A stretch of 64,000 nt of DNA from Mycetocola miduiensis (GCF_900115155.1 NZ_FOVM01000002.1:312550-376549); one strand, 5' to 3'. Shown: positions 46,064 through 54,891, counted from the first letter of the stretch. Translations and numbers: made by a program. The notes: a model not told the origin generated them from the letters alone.

Positions 46064-46852
46064 ATGGCGTTAACCAGCCGCGACGGCATCCGTTCAGCAC
46101 GCCGTGTCGTCGTCAAGGTGGGTTCCTCATCGATCAGTGGAAAGAACGCCGGTCAGATCACCCACCTCGTCGACGCCCTCGCTGAGGCCCACGGCCGCGG
46201 CACCGAGATCATCCTCGTCTCCTCGGGAGCGATCGCGATCGGGATGCCGTTCCTCGAGCTGACGTCGCGGCCCACCGACCTCGCCACCCAGCAGGCGGCT
46301 GCGGCCGTCGGCCAGAACGTGCTCATCTACCGCTACCAGGACAGCCTCGACCGCTACGACATCGTCGCAGGGCAGGTGCTCCTCACGGCGGGCGACCTCG
46401 AGATCGACTCGCACCGAAGCAACGCCCAGCGCGCAATGGAGCGGTTGCTCGCCCTGCGCATTCTGCCGATCGTCAACGAGAACGACACCGTCGCCACCCA
46501 CGAGATCCGGTTCGGCGACAACGACAGGCTCGCCGCCCTCGTGTCGATCCTCGTCGAGGCAGACGCTCTTGTGCTCCTCAGCGACGTCGACGCGCTGTAC
46601 ACCCGGCCGCCGTCCGAGCCAGGGGCCGAGCTCATCGCCACTGTTCCGGTCGGTGACGCACTCAGCGGAGTGACGTTCGGCGACATCGGAGCAGCCGGCG
46701 TCGGCACCGGGGGAGCGTCAACGAAAGTTTCGGCGGCACGCCTCGCGGCGGAGTCCGGGGCGGGCGTGCTGATCACCTCCACCGCCCAGGTCGCCCGGGC
46801 GCTCAACGGCGACGACATCGGGACCTGGTTCGAGCCGTCCCCGCGTCGCTGA
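46064..46852 (+). CDS. proB: Glutamate 5-kinase (short form)
   Basis: A 262-residue kinase for the first step of proline synthesis. Motifs are VVKVGSSSI, LVSSGAIAIG and PIVNENDTVATHEIRFGDND, plus VGTGGASTKVSAARLA. The PUA RNA-binding domain of the E. coli enzyme is absent; it ends soon after the kinase fold, as in several bacteria. It is followed by proA after 37 bp, giving a proBA unit behind obgE. Confidence 0.95.
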   Translation: MALTSRDGIRSARRVVVKVGSSSISGKNAGQITHLVDALAEAHGRGTEIILVSSGAIAIGMPFLELTSRPTDLATQQAAAAVGQNVLIYRYQDSLDRYDIVAGQVLLTAGDLEIDSHRSNAQRAMERLLALRILPIVNENDTVATHEIRFGDNDRLAALVSILVEADALVLLSDVDALYTRPPSEPGAELIATVPVGDALSGVTFGDIGAAGVGTGGASTKVSAARLAAESGAGVLITSTAQVARALNGDDIGTWFEPSPRR

Positions 46853-46889
46853 GTCCAACGGGGTCCGGCGCACTGGCTAAAATCGCAGT

Positions 46890-48188
46890 ATGACCACAAT
46901 GACGAACTCCGCTCCGGTGAACGCTCAGCGGGCGAATCCGGCAGACGGTGTGCACGACCGGCTGAAGCGCGCACGGGTCGCGTCCCGCGCCCTCGCGACA
47001 GCGAACGGCGACGTCAAGAACCGCGCACTCGAAGCCCTCGCCGTCCAGGTCGTCGACGCGACTGCGCGCATTCTCGCGGCCAACGCAACCGACCTTGAAA
47101 ACGGCGAACGCGCCGGGCTCGCCGCCGGGCTACTCGACCGCCTGCGCCTGGATGAGAGTCGGGTCTCAGCGCTCGCTTCCGCCGTGCGGGAGATCGCCGC
47201 CCTCACCGACCCGGTTGGCCAAACGCTTCGCGGATCCCGCCTGCCCAACGGTGTGAAAATCGACCAGGTGCGGGTGCCGTTCGGCGTCGTCGGTGCAATC
47301 TACGAAGCGCGGCCCAACGTGACGATCGACATCGCAGCGCTGGCGCTGAAGAGCGGCAACGCTGTCGTCCTCCGCGGCGGTACAGCCGCTGAGAACACCA
47401 ACCGTGAGCTCGTCCGGGTGATCCGGGATGCCCTCACATCAGCCGGTCTCCCGGAGGATGCTGTGCAGACGGTCGACGACTTCGGCCGCGAAGGGGCCAC
47501 CCAGCTCATGCAGGCCCGTGGTCTCGTCGACGTGCTCGTGCCGCGGGGGAGTGCGTCCCTTATCCAAGCGGTTGTCACCGAGTCCAGGGTCCCGGTGATC
47601 GAGACCGGCGCGGGCGTCGTCCACATCTACCTCGACGAGTCTGCCCGGCTCGACTGGGCCACCGAGATCGTCCACAACGCGAAGGTCCAGCGGCCCAGCG
47701 TCTGCAACGCCGTCGAAACGGTGCTCGTGCACCGGGATGCGGCCGAGCGGCTCCTGCCGTCAGTGCTGGACCGGCTGGCGGCATCCGGAGTCACCATTCA
47801 CGCCGACGAGGCGGTAGCCGCGCTGTTCCCCGGTACCGTCCCCGCTGTCGATGAGGACTGGGCGACGGAGCACATGAGCCTCGACATCTCGGTGCGGGTG
47901 GTTGACGATCTCGACGAGGCACTCGACCACATCCGCCGGTATTCGACCGGGCACACCGAATCGATCCTGACCGAAGACGTCGCCGCAGCTGAGCGGTTCC
48001 TCGCCGAGGTGGACTCCGCTGTTGTCATGGTCAATGCGTCCACGCGGTTCACCGACGGCGGCGAGTTCGGTTTCGGCGCCGAGGTCGGTATCTCCACGCA
48101 GAAGCTGCACGCGAGGGGCCCGATGGGGGTTACCGAGCTGACCAGCACAAAGTGGACCGTCCGGGGTACCGGTCAGGTGCGCGCTTAG
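46890..48188 (+). CDS. proA: Glutamate-5-semialdehyde dehydrogenase (gamma-glutamyl phosphate reductase)
   Basis: A 432-residue NADPH-dependent reductase for the second proline step. The catalytic cysteine is in QRPSVCNAVETVLVH, and the cofactor region PFGVVGAIYEARPNVTID is typical, as are DVLVPRGSASLI and TRFTDGGEFGFGAEVGIST. The N-terminus has about 20 extra residues (an in-frame ATG at 46899 would be a slightly later start). Proline synthesis also needs proC, which is not in this window. Confidence 0.96.
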   Translation: MTTMTNSAPVNAQRANPADGVHDRLKRARVASRALATANGDVKNRALEALAVQVVDATARILAANATDLENGERAGLAAGLLDRLRLDESRVSALASAVREIAALTDPVGQTLRGSRLPNGVKIDQVRVPFGVVGAIYEARPNVTIDIAALALKSGNAVVLRGGTAAENTNRELVRVIRDALTSAGLPEDAVQTVDDFGREGATQLMQARGLVDVLVPRGSASLIQAVVTESRVPVIETGAGVVHIYLDESARLDWATEIVHNAKVQRPSVCNAVETVLVHRDAAERLLPSVLDRLAASGVTIHADEAVAALFPGTVPAVDEDWATEHMSLDISVRVVDDLDEALDHIRRYSTGHTESILTEDVAAAERFLAEVDSAVVMVNASTRFTDGGEFGFGAEVGISTQKLHARGPMGVTELTSTKWTVRGTGQVRA

Positions 48189-48239
48189 TCGGTAGACTGG
48201 TTCTGCGCCGACGCGCGCAGAGAATCGAATGGAGTACAC

Positions 48240-48443
48240 ATGTCGTTTGCGACAACCCTGATCGCCGAAGCAGCGCATCACGCGGAACTGCCGATGCCTG
48301 CCATCATGTACGGCGTGCTCGCGCTCGTTGTCTTCTCGTTTCTGGGCGTCGCAACCTTCAGCTACCGCGATGTTTCCAACCGCCACGGCGGTCGTGTCGC
48401 GGCTCGGGAACGCACCGGGTCAAACCAGGGAACCGGCCACTAG
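48240..48443 (+). CDS. Small single-pass membrane protein, hypothetical
   Basis: A 67-residue protein with a short N-terminal helix, one clear membrane segment (about 21-40, IMYGVLALVVFSFLGVATF) and a basic tail. GGAG lies 5 nt before the ATG. It sits between proA and nadD on the same strand with tight spacing, and small membrane proteins occupy this place in related actinobacteria. No function is known to me. Confidence 0.75.
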   Translation: MSFATTLIAEAAHHAELPMPAIMYGVLALVVFSFLGVATFSYRDVSNRHGGRVAARERTGSNQGTGH

Positions 48444-48449
48444 CCGGCA

Positions 48450-49049
48450 ATGGCAGACCTGCCACGTCCGCCTCGGATCGGGGTGATGGGCGGAACATTC
48501 GATCCCATCCACAACGGCCACCTTGTGGCAGCAAGCGAAGTAGCACAGTCGTTCGACCTCGATGAGGTCATTTTTGTGCCAACCGGCCGGCCGTGGCACA
48601 AGAACGTGGTCACCCCCGCGGAGCATCGGTACCTGATGACCGTGGTGGCGACGGCATCCAACCCGCGGTTCACGGTGAGCCGGGTCGACGTCGACCGCGA
48701 AGGAACGACGTACACAATTGACACGTTGCGCGACCTGCACGAAGCGCGCCCCGACGCCGAGCTCTTCTTCATCTCAGGGGCGGACGCGATCCAGCAGATT
48801 CTGAGCTGGAAAGACGCCGCCGAACTCTGGTCGCTCGCCCATTTTGTGGCTGTGAGTCGGCCGGGACACGCGCTCAACATTTCGGGATTGCCACAGCAGG
48901 ACGTAAGCTTGTTGGAAGTTCCGGCCCTGGCGATTTCCTCCACTGACTGTCGGAGCCGGGTGAGCCGGGGATTCCCGGTCTGGTATTTGGTTCCCGACGG
49001 TGTCGTTCAGTACATCACCAAACACCACCTATATCGGAGTAATGCATGA
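48450..49049 (+). CDS. nadD: Nicotinate-nucleotide adenylyltransferase
   Basis: A 199-residue enzyme of NAD synthesis. The nucleotidyltransferase motif is [15 protein letters not shown] (H-x-G-H) and the C-terminal [13 protein letters not shown] carries the second ATP-binding signature. The start ATG at 48450 leaves the usual short lead before the first strand. Its stop overlaps the next ATG by 4 bp. Confidence 0.95.
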   Translation: MADLPRPPRIGVMGGTFDPIHNGHLVAASEVAQSFDLDEVIFVPTGRPWHKNVVTPAEHRYLMTVVATASNPRFTVSRVDVDREGTTYTIDTLRDLHEARPDAELFFISGADAIQQILSWKDAAELWSLAHFVAVSRPGHALNISGLPQQDVSLLEVPALAISSTDCRSRVSRGFPVWYLVPDGVVQYITKHHLYRSNA

Positions 49050-50218
49050 CCCCGCTGCCCGACGAGCAACCACTCTCTCGTCGCCAGCTGCGAGAGCAGC
49101 AGCGAACGACCGAGACCAGCAGTACCCCTATTGAGCCGCGCTCACGACGCGTGTCGACGTCTTCCGTCGCCGGCGGAGACATCCCCGAGGTGATTACAGC
49201 GCCGGAGCCCGAGCTCTCCACCGAAGAGGTGGCCGAGCTGGAAGAGGCTGAGGCAGCGGGTCGCCCGCTCACACGTCGGCAGGCGCGCGATCTCGAGCGC
49301 GTGCGGACGGCGTCTCTAAAGGTCATCAAGCCGCAGAAGTCCACGACTCCGGATGCTGGAACGTCCGACTCGAAGGATGTCGAGGCTGATCTCAAGCCCG
49401 CTGCCGTCGAGCCCGCTGACGTTGAGCCCGCGGTCGTCGTCGAGGACGCCAAGCCTGCGGCACCGTCGAAGCAGGCGTCGAAGAAGCCCAAGCGCTCCGC
49501 GGCTCCCGCTTCGAACCGACTGCCCTCGTTTGTGCCGTCTTCCGCGCCCGCCCCGGCTGCCGAGGCCGAAGTGGTGGATGCGGAAATCGTCCCGGCCGAC
49601 ATTGACGTCGATTCTGAGCCTTCGGTTACGGAATCTCGGACCGCCCCGGCCGAGTCGGCATTCGGCCCGGCCGCCACCGCCCAGGCGGCGAACCGCGATG
49701 CGGCGCCGAAGGTGTCCAGCAGCTTCGGCCAGGCCGTCTTGTCTGGCGAACCCAGCAAGCCCGCGACGGTGGACCAGCCATTCGACCAGATCATCGCGCG
49801 AGGCCTCGAGGAGGCCGGCAGCGGCGTCAACACGAGCTCCATCATCCTGCCGTCGATGCCGAACGGGCATCCGCTGACAGGGCCGCTCTCAGCCAACGGC
49901 AACGTCGTCATCACCGGATCCATCGACCTGTCCTCGGGCATCGGCTCGACCGGCGCGCACCCGCATTTCGATCGGTCCGACATCGATGCCATGTTCGATG
50001 CTGAAGACGAAGCGCGGCCAGCGACGGCCGGGACTCCGGTCTCAGCGAGCAAGGCTGTCAGCACGCACACGGCGACCCGCGACGTGATTACGCCGCCGGC
50101 GCCCGCACGCAGCAACAGGCTGCTCCTCATCCTGGCCATCACCGCCGGCGTCCTCGCCGTGGCAGTGTTGTCGGTCATCATCGTCGGTATTGCGGCCGGC
50201 GCATTCCAGTCGCAATAA
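49046..50218 (+). CDS. Hypothetical protein, disordered with C-terminal membrane anchor
   Basis: A 390-residue protein, largely low-complexity and rich in A, P, E, S and V. Near the N-terminus the motif [10 protein letters not shown] is echoed by [11 protein letters not shown] at about residue 74, perhaps paired interaction helices. The middle 220 residues look disordered. A single membrane segment lies near the end (about 355-385), leaving the long part in the cytoplasm if the basic residues before it are inside. The gene overlaps nadD by 4 bp and precedes rsfS, so it belongs to the same transcript. Function unknown. Confidence 0.8.
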   Translation: MTPLPDEQPLSRRQLREQQRTTETSSTPIEPRSRRVSTSSVAGGDIPEVITAPEPELSTEEVAELEEAEAAGRPLTRRQARDLERVRTASLKVIKPQKSTTPDAGTSDSKDVEADLKPAAVEPADVEPAVVVEDAKPAAPSKQASKKPKRSAAPASNRLPSFVPSSAPAPAAEAEVVDAEIVPADIDVDSEPSVTESRTAPAESAFGPAATAQAANRDAAPKVSSSFGQAVLSGEPSKPATVDQPFDQIIARGLEEAGSGVNTSSIILPSMPNGHPLTGPLSANGNVVITGSIDLSSGIGSTGAHPHFDRSDIDAMFDAEDEARPATAGTPVSASKAVSTHTATRDVITPPAPARSNRLLLILAITAGVLAVAVLSVIIVGIAAGAFQSQ

Positions 50219-50240
50219 CCACCCGAAAGGTAACCCCCAC

Positions 50241-50618
50241 GTGACAGCACGCGAATCCACAATCGAGCAGCTCGAGATCGCTGCCGCAGCCGCACTCGAC
50301 AAAGGTGCTGACGACCTGGTGGCACTCGACGTCTCGGAACCGCTTCCGTTCGTCGACATCTTCCTCATCGCCACGGGACGCAGCGAGCGCAACGTCGTCG
50401 CCGTCGCGGGCGAGATCGAAGACAAGATGATCGAAGCCGGGCACAAGACCCTCCGTCGCGAGGGCCGTTCAGAGGGTCGTTGGATTCTCCTCGACTTCGG
50501 TGATCTCGTCGTGCACGTCTTCCACGAGGAGGAGCGGCTGTACTACTCGCTCGAGCGCTTGTGGAAGGACTGCCCTGTCGTTCCCATCGCGGTGGCGGCT
50601 TCCGCCCCGACGGAATAG
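50241..50618 (+). CDS. rsfS: Ribosomal silencing factor RsfS
   Basis: A 125-residue protein that binds L14 and keeps ribosomal subunits apart in starvation. DIFLIATGRSERNVVAVAGEIE and WILLDFGDLVVHVFHEEER with YYSLERLW are diagnostic. The start is GTG at 50241 after GAAAGG. The nadD ... rsfS order is conserved in bacteria. It is the last core gene before the tRNA-Ala island. Confidence 0.95.
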   Translation: MTARESTIEQLEIAAAAALDKGADDLVALDVSEPLPFVDIFLIATGRSERNVVAVAGEIEDKMIEAGHKTLRREGRSEGRWILLDFGDLVVHVFHEEERLYYSLERLWKDCPVVPIAVAASAPTE

Positions 50619-50682
50619 AGTCGCGGCTCGCCGGTCGATGCCTCGATTCGTGACCGAGCCAATTTTGTAGTAATCTAAACAG

Positions 50683-50706
50683 GTTGCTCCGAGAGATCAG
50701 AGCAAC
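50683..50706. repeat. Inverted repeat in front of tRNA-Ala
   Basis: GTTGCTC (50683-50689) and GAGCAAC (50700-50706) enclose 10 nt. There is no T run after it. It could end rsfS transcription or be part of the tRNA precursor leader. Confidence 0.5.
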
Positions 50707-50711
50707 CGAAT

Positions 50712-50787
50712 GGGTCTGTGGCGCAGCTGGTAGCGCACCTGCATGGCATGCAGGGGGTCAGGGGTTCGAATCCCCTCAGATCCACCA
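50712..50787 (+). tRNA. tRNA-Ala (anticodon GGC)
   Basis: Acceptor GGGTCTG pairs with CAGATCC, followed by TG, the D stem GCGC, an anticodon stem CCTGC/GCAGG with loop ATGGCAT (anticodon GGC), a T arm GGGGTTCGAATCCCC, discriminator A and an encoded CCA. Its 3' part is the attachment site of the adjacent island. Confidence 0.96.
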
Positions 50788-50792
50788 AAACC
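50751..50792 (+). repeat. attL: tRNA-proximal attachment repeat (42 bp)
   Basis: Covers the tRNA-Ala anticodon-stem 3' side, variable loop, T arm, acceptor and CCA plus AAAACC. It is identical to 62352-62393. Confidence 0.9.
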
Positions 50793-50826
50793 CCTGATGA
50801 ACGCTAAGTTCTCAGGGGTTCTTTTC
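50789..50826 (+). terminator. Terminator directly after tRNA-Ala
   Basis: Arms AACCCCTGA (50789-50797) and TCAGGGGTT (50812-50820) followed by CTTTTC. The matching place at the right attachment site has a mispaired version (CCTCTGG against TCAGGGG), so the island supplied the intact hairpin or the outer copy decayed. Confidence 0.8.
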
Positions 50827-50842
50827 GTTAGAAAAGAGCCTC

Positions 50843-50864
50843 AAAGGCCCTTTGGGGCCTTTTT
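50843..50864 (+). terminator. Second hairpin with T run downstream of tRNA-Ala
   Basis: AAAGGCCC (50843-50850) pairs with GGGCCTTT and is followed by TTTTT. A further GGGGCCTTTTT repeat follows immediately. Confidence 0.7.
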
Positions 50865-50886
50865 GGGGCCTTTTTGAAATCGCCCC

Positions 50887-50906
50887 GCGATCCACAGCGA
50901 TCCACA
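50887..50906 (+). repeat. Tandem decamer near the left attachment site
   Basis: GCGATCCACA occurs twice back to back, followed by CCGGATCACGCC. Its position inside the island next to the attachment core suits an arm-type binding site for integrase or excisionase, which is inference. Confidence 0.5.
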
Positions 50907-50960
50907 CCGGATCACGCCGGACAGCGAAGAACCAGGGTTTGTGCCGCACTCATAAGGAGT

Positions 50961-51191
50961 ATGAGCACATCATCCGTTCCGACCACCTATCCGCCCGCGC
51001 GCTTCATCGAAAGCCTCGGGGACTATATCACCGTCGACGAGCTCGCGGAGTATCTGCAGCTGTCCAAAGAGACGATCTACCACTGGCGTCTCGAGGGCAC
51101 CGGCCCGAAAGCGACCAAACTCGGCAAGCACTTGCGCTACAGCCGAGCAAACGTCGAGGCCTGGCTGAAGTCCAGAACCGACCGACGGTGA
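50961..51191 (+). CDS. Excisionase-like helix-turn-helix protein (MerR/HTH_17 type)
   Basis: A 76-residue DNA-binding protein. ITVDELAEYLQLSKETIYHW is the winged HTH core of the excisionase (Xis/AlpA-like) family and LGKHLRYSRANVEAWL the recognition end. In tRNA islands it usually directs the integrase toward excision. The start ATG at 50961 has AAGGAG only 1 nt before it, unusually close, so a downstream start is possible. It precedes the integrase gene by 42 bp. Confidence 0.85.
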   Translation: MSTSSVPTTYPPARFIESLGDYITVDELAEYLQLSKETIYHWRLEGTGPKATKLGKHLRYSRANVEAWLKSRTDRR

Positions 51192-51233
51192 CCCGGTCGG
51201 CTGTGCCGCGCTCCTCGGACTGAGGACGATCCG

Positions 51234-52469
51234 ATGGCACGACGCAAGATAGAGCCGGGCTCACACGGCGAGATCACGTTCCAAAACCTGCCCGACGGCC
51301 GCGTCCGTGGCACGCTGCGCTACCGCCGGATCGACGGCGGATATGGCAAGATTCGCGTTCGGGCGAACTCCACCGCGGCGGCACGACGTTCGCTGCTGTC
51401 GTCCGTGGAGGAGCAGAAGCAGGCCCCGCTCGGCCGGATCGACGAACTCACGCCCGACTCCTCGTTTCTGGCGCTGGCCCGCGAGTTCATGGACCATGTC
51501 GAGTTCACTGGGGATCAGCGAGACACGACCCGCCATGAAAACCGCAGGCTCGTCGAGAAGAAGATAGCGCCTCACATGGGTGCGCTCGCGATCCGCGAGA
51601 TCAAGTCCAGCACGGTGCTCCGGGTGTATAAGGCGATCCATAAGGAGACCCCAAGTACGGCCAGGAACGTGAAAGCGCTCGTCAGCCAGATCTGTTCGTA
51701 CGCCGTGATGAACGACTTGATGGTTGCTAACCCCGCCCGTGAGGTGAAGCGAGTCAAGCAACAGCCCAAGCCCATTTACGCCCCCGACCCGATGGAGCTC
51801 GAAGAACTGCGTGGCATCATCCGGGACTACCAATGCCGTACGGACAGAATGGGGCCGAGGCCCTCCGACCTTCTCGGCGACGTCGTCGACTTGATCCTCG
51901 CGACCGGTGCACGGGTCGGCGAAGCCGTCGGCCTCAAATGGGAATACGTCGACATGGACTCGCCCAAACCAACCATCACGATCGCAGGCAAGGTCGTCGA
52001 CTCGAAAGGCCAACCCAAACACTGGGAGAACTACCTCAAAAACGAGTCCGGGTGGCGGCGCATTAGCATCCCACCGGAACTACTTCCAATGTTGCGGCGC
52101 CGAAAGCTCACTAGCGGCGGCAACGAGTTCGTTTTCCACACCAGCACGGGGGCTCCCAACGGCACCCAGGACGTCCATCGCGCGCTTCAAAGCGTCCGCG
52201 CTTGGGCCGACATCGGCGACGAGCTTGTCCCACACGCCCTGCGAAAGTCGGCCGTCACCACAGTCTCCAATGCACTTGGCCTGGAAGCAGCAGCACGGTT
52301 CGCCGGCCACAAGCGCTCCCGTGTCACCGAGCAGTACTACGCCAAGCGCGCGATCGACGCGCCGGACACCTCGGGAGTCCTCGGACACCTTCAGGGCGCC
52401 CCGAAACAGTCTGCACCCGTTTTGAAGGTTGACAAGGAGCGCTGGGGTCGCCGAGAGGCAAGCTTGTGA
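51234..52469 (+). CDS. Tyrosine recombinase / integrase
   Basis: A 411-residue site-specific recombinase that would insert the island at tRNA-Ala. Residues 1-65 are an arm-binding-type basic N-terminus, 75-170 the SAM-like core-binding domain, and 185-390 the catalytic domain. Catalytic residues: R227 (ATGARVGEAVGL), K269, H334-x2-R337 (PHALRK), H359 (FAGHKR) and tyrosine Y368 or Y369 (TEQYYAKR). All are intact, so the enzyme may still be active. Its position next to the tRNA fits. Confidence 0.95.
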   Translation: MARRKIEPGSHGEITFQNLPDGRVRGTLRYRRIDGGYGKIRVRANSTAAARRSLLSSVEEQKQAPLGRIDELTPDSSFLALAREFMDHVEFTGDQRDTTRHENRRLVEKKIAPHMGALAIREIKSSTVLRVYKAIHKETPSTARNVKALVSQICSYAVMNDLMVANPAREVKRVKQQPKPIYAPDPMELEELRGIIRDYQCRTDRMGPRPSDLLGDVVDLILATGARVGEAVGLKWEYVDMDSPKPTITIAGKVVDSKGQPKHWENYLKNESGWRRISIPPELLPMLRRRKLTSGGNEFVFHTSTGAPNGTQDVHRALQSVRAWADIGDELVPHALRKSAVTTVSNALGLEAAARFAGHKRSRVTEQYYAKRAIDAPDTSGVLGHLQGAPKQSAPVLKVDKERWGRREASL

Positions 52470-52505
52470 GCGTGCGGTGCGCTTGACCGCAGGGGAGTGG
52501 CATGG

Positions 52506-52542
52506 GGTCGGGAACCCTCTAGGGAAACCTCTAACGTGACAG
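52506..52542 (+). repeat. GGGAAC-CTC tandem repeat site, left copy
   Basis: GGTCGGGAACCCTCTA is followed by GGGAAACCTCTA and ACGTGACAG: a 12-bp unit (GGGAA-CCTCTA) in tandem. A related 37-bp block is at 54620-54656, so the pair brackets the two genes between. It lies 150 bp before the start of the first gene and may be an operator. Confidence 0.6.
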
Positions 52543-52692
52543 GTCAGAAATGGTCTTCGGCACCCCCATTTTTCGAGTTGATAACAAGCCATGCGCGCTG
52601 ACGCGGGGCCGCACCGCCAGCTTTTTGATCGAACCACGTCGGAAACTAAAGTTCTGTGGTACGTTGTTGTCCTACTCGAAAGCGGAGGCAAT

Positions 52693-53439
52693 ATGAGGCA
52701 GCACCCTGCGAGACCTTGGCACGGCGAGTTCACAGACGAAGGCCTTTCCGCTGTTAGGCACGCCATTCCGCTCGGCATTCATCTGAGCCAAACTCGCAGC
52801 GCGAACGCCCACACGGCGTACGACGACAAGGATGGCGACAGGTACGTATATGGAGCCGGCATGTCCCGGGGTGTTTACAAGGAGCTCGTTCAATTGCTGA
52901 GTGAAGTGTCCGGGTTTCGAGAGGTCGAAGTGGAGGGAAGTCGCAGAAAGCTGATCGCCATCGGCAATGTCCATTTATATCCGCTGCGCATCGGGCCAAA
53001 AATGCCTCGAAACTACCATCGCGTGCGTGTGGCGTATATGCCCGAACAGCGTCAGGAGATGTTTCGGGCTTCGAGCACGACGAAATTCGATGAGCCCGCA
53101 CTGTTCGACGATCCCCACTTATCGACCGCAGACGACCCTGCGAGCATTAGCGAGGCTCTCGCACACCAGAACCGCATCGACGAGCGCAAGGCGCTCCTGG
53201 TCGCTTACTACAGCTGCACTCCCGCGGGAGTCGGCTCGATCTACTTGGCACCAGCCAAACTGTCCGGCACGCATTACCTCGAATTTACTTCGCCGGAAAG
53301 TCTCAGTTACGTCGTGGAGGCTGAGACCTCCGCAACACAGCCGGCAACTACTGTCAGCTCAAGAACGTTTGCAGACGGCACTCGTCCGCGTACCGCAGCC
53401 AAGCTTCGCACCACCCCGAAGGATCCTGATACTCAATGA
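52693..53439 (+). CDS. Unknown protein paired with an XRE-ImmA/IrrE gene
   Basis: A 248-residue soluble protein I do not recognise. A basic, aromatic first half (PARPWHGEFTDEG, YVYGAGMSRGVYKELVQLL, RKLIAIGNVHLYPLRIG) looks folded; the middle is acidic (DEPALFDDPHLSTADDPASI) and the last 40 residues look disordered. GGAGG lies 5 nt before the ATG. Its stop overlaps the start of the ImmA/IrrE gene by 4 bp, so the two are made together. COG2856-type proteases often pair with a toxin or a target protein, which suggests this role here, but no toxin motif is visible. Codon use is more AT-rich than in the core genes. Confidence 0.75.
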   Translation: MRQHPARPWHGEFTDEGLSAVRHAIPLGIHLSQTRSANAHTAYDDKDGDRYVYGAGMSRGVYKELVQLLSEVSGFREVEVEGSRRKLIAIGNVHLYPLRIGPKMPRNYHRVRVAYMPEQRQEMFRASSTTKFDEPALFDDPHLSTADDPASISEALAHQNRIDERKALLVAYYSCTPAGVGSIYLAPAKLSGTHYLEFTSPESLSYVVEAETSATQPATTVSSRTFADGTRPRTAAKLRTTPKDPDTQ

Positions 53440-54602
53440 TTGACGCCGTGTACTCCGACTTCGACCGGACATCACTGCTAGAAATCGCGAGGGTCTTCGA
53501 CCCGTCGCGGCTGATCCAGGCCCGCCAACTGAGCCGACTAACGAAGACTGATCTGCATCGGGCGGTTGGGGTTTCAGCTGCGGCGATCGGCCAGTATGAA
53601 CGCGGAGAGGCGACGCCGCGCGTTGACACCTTGATCTCCCTGTCCAAGGCACTCAACGTCCCCCCGAATTTCTTTGCGCTCGGACGGCCCCGCGCACGGC
53701 TAGACGTCGCTCAAGCTTCCTTTCGCAGATTGCGAGCGACGTCCGTGGCGCAGCAGCAGCAGGCCGTTTCATACGTCGAGCAGGTATGGGAACTCAGCAG
53801 TCATCTGGAGCGAAGTGTTGAGTTCCCGGAGCTGAATCTCCCCCAGTGGGCGATGGCAGATGAACCTGAGATGGCAGGGCGCCCCGATCCCATCACGGCC
53901 GCTCGCCACATCCGGAATCACTGGGGGCTTGGCGTCGAGCCGATCAAGTTCCTTGTTTATGAACTTGAGCAGCACGGCATCCTCACTGTGTTCTTCTCGA
54001 TGAAGGAGGATGAAAACTCGGACGAAAAAAGCCACATCGACGCTTTCTCGACGAGTTCACTTCCTCGGCCGATTATCGTTCTTACGCCTGACAAAGCAGA
54101 CGATGTGATGCGTCACCGGTTCTCGGCCGCACACGAACTGGGCCACATTGTGTTACACCGTTGGCGCCCGGGGTCGAACGCGGAACTTGAGCGGGAAGCG
54201 GATGCTTTTGCAGCAGAGTTTTTGACGCCGCGGGACGTCATCAAAACCGAGTTGCCGACACGGTTCAACCTTGGAAAGCTCGAGGAGCTCAGCCTTCGTT
54301 GGGGAGCGTCGATCAAGTCACTTGTCTTCCGCTCAAAGGAGCTCGAACTCATTTCGGAGGCCACGGCGCGCCGGGCGTACGTCACCCTCAACTCGCTGAC
54401 AAAGGACGGAACCATTCGACCGCGACCGGTGGAGGATTTCCCGGGTGAACAACCCGAACTGCTCAAGAACGCCCTGGACGTACTAGACGAAGTAGGCATC
54501 CCGATCTCGCAGATCGCCCGCGAACTGCATGTCACGCCCAAACACGTGCGCCGACTCACTGGGATCAAGGACGCGCGGCCAAAATTACGCTTGGTTCGGT
54601 AG
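53436..54602 (+). CDS. XRE HTH plus ImmA/IrrE zinc metallopeptidase
   Basis: A 388-residue two-domain regulator. An XRE helix-turn-helix occupies about residues 25-82 (GVSAAAIGQYERGEATPRVDT). The ImmA/IrrE domain has the zinc motif H233-ELG-H237 (RFSAAHELGHIVLH) and a probable third ligand E254 (READAFAAEFL). A C-terminal helix-turn-helix-like stretch (ISQIARELHVTPKHVRRL) follows. Known members cleave a repressor upon DNA damage or phage signals (ImmA, IrrE) or act as antitoxin-like partners. It overlaps the preceding unknown gene by 4 bp. Confidence 0.9.
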   Translation: MIDAVYSDFDRTSLLEIARVFDPSRLIQARQLSRLTKTDLHRAVGVSAAAIGQYERGEATPRVDTLISLSKALNVPPNFFALGRPRARLDVAQASFRRLRATSVAQQQQAVSYVEQVWELSSHLERSVEFPELNLPQWAMADEPEMAGRPDPITAARHIRNHWGLGVEPIKFLVYELEQHGILTVFFSMKEDENSDEKSHIDAFSTSSLPRPIIVLTPDKADDVMRHRFSAAHELGHIVLHRWRPGSNAELEREADAFAAEFLTPRDVIKTELPTRFNLGKLEELSLRWGASIKSLVFRSKELELISEATARRAYVTLNSLTKDGTIRPRPVEDFPGEQPELLKNALDVLDEVGIPISQIARELHVTPKHVRRLTGIKDARPKLRLVR

Positions 54603-54619
54603 GCACATTCGGCTGGTCG

Positions 54620-54656
54620 GGTCGGGAACGCTCGGCGGGAACCCTCAACGGGACAG
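54620..54656 (+). repeat. GGGAAC-CTC tandem repeat site, right copy
   Basis: GGTCGGGAACGCTC, GGC, GGGAACCCTCA, ACGGGACAG: the same two-unit layout as 52506-52542 with a few changes. It starts 18 bp after the ImmA/IrrE gene. Confidence 0.6.
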
Positions 54657-54779
54657 TCGATGCTCGAGTGCCTTTTCCGGTGGAGGATCGTCCGCCCATG
54701 ACTCGGTGGCCACCACTGATACTCTGCATCGACACCGAAGGCGTCATCGAAGTAGCGAGAACTGGAGTGCTCGATGGTG

Positions 54780-54891
54780 TGTACTACAGGGTGCGCACGG
54801 CCCCGCCTGTCCAGTAGATGTCTGCTCGCCGTGCTACATTTGGGAGATCACGATCAGCCCGTTGCCGCAAGGCGCGGGCTGATTTTCTTTT
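54780..54891 (+). ncRNA. Putative small RNA ending in a perfect terminator, directly before the abi gene
   Basis: In the 300-bp gap before the Abi gene there is a strong hairpin: ATCAGCCCG (54853-54861) pairs with CGGGCTGAT (54875-54883) around a nested GCC-GCAA-GGC, followed by TTTTCTTTT (54883-54891). The abi ribosome site GGAAGAG begins 2 bp later. A terminator this close to a start codon implies a separate short transcript ending there, of about 70-110 nt. The 5' end given here is a guess; a TACTAC-like element at 54782-54788 could be its -10 or lie inside it. Confidence 0.5.
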
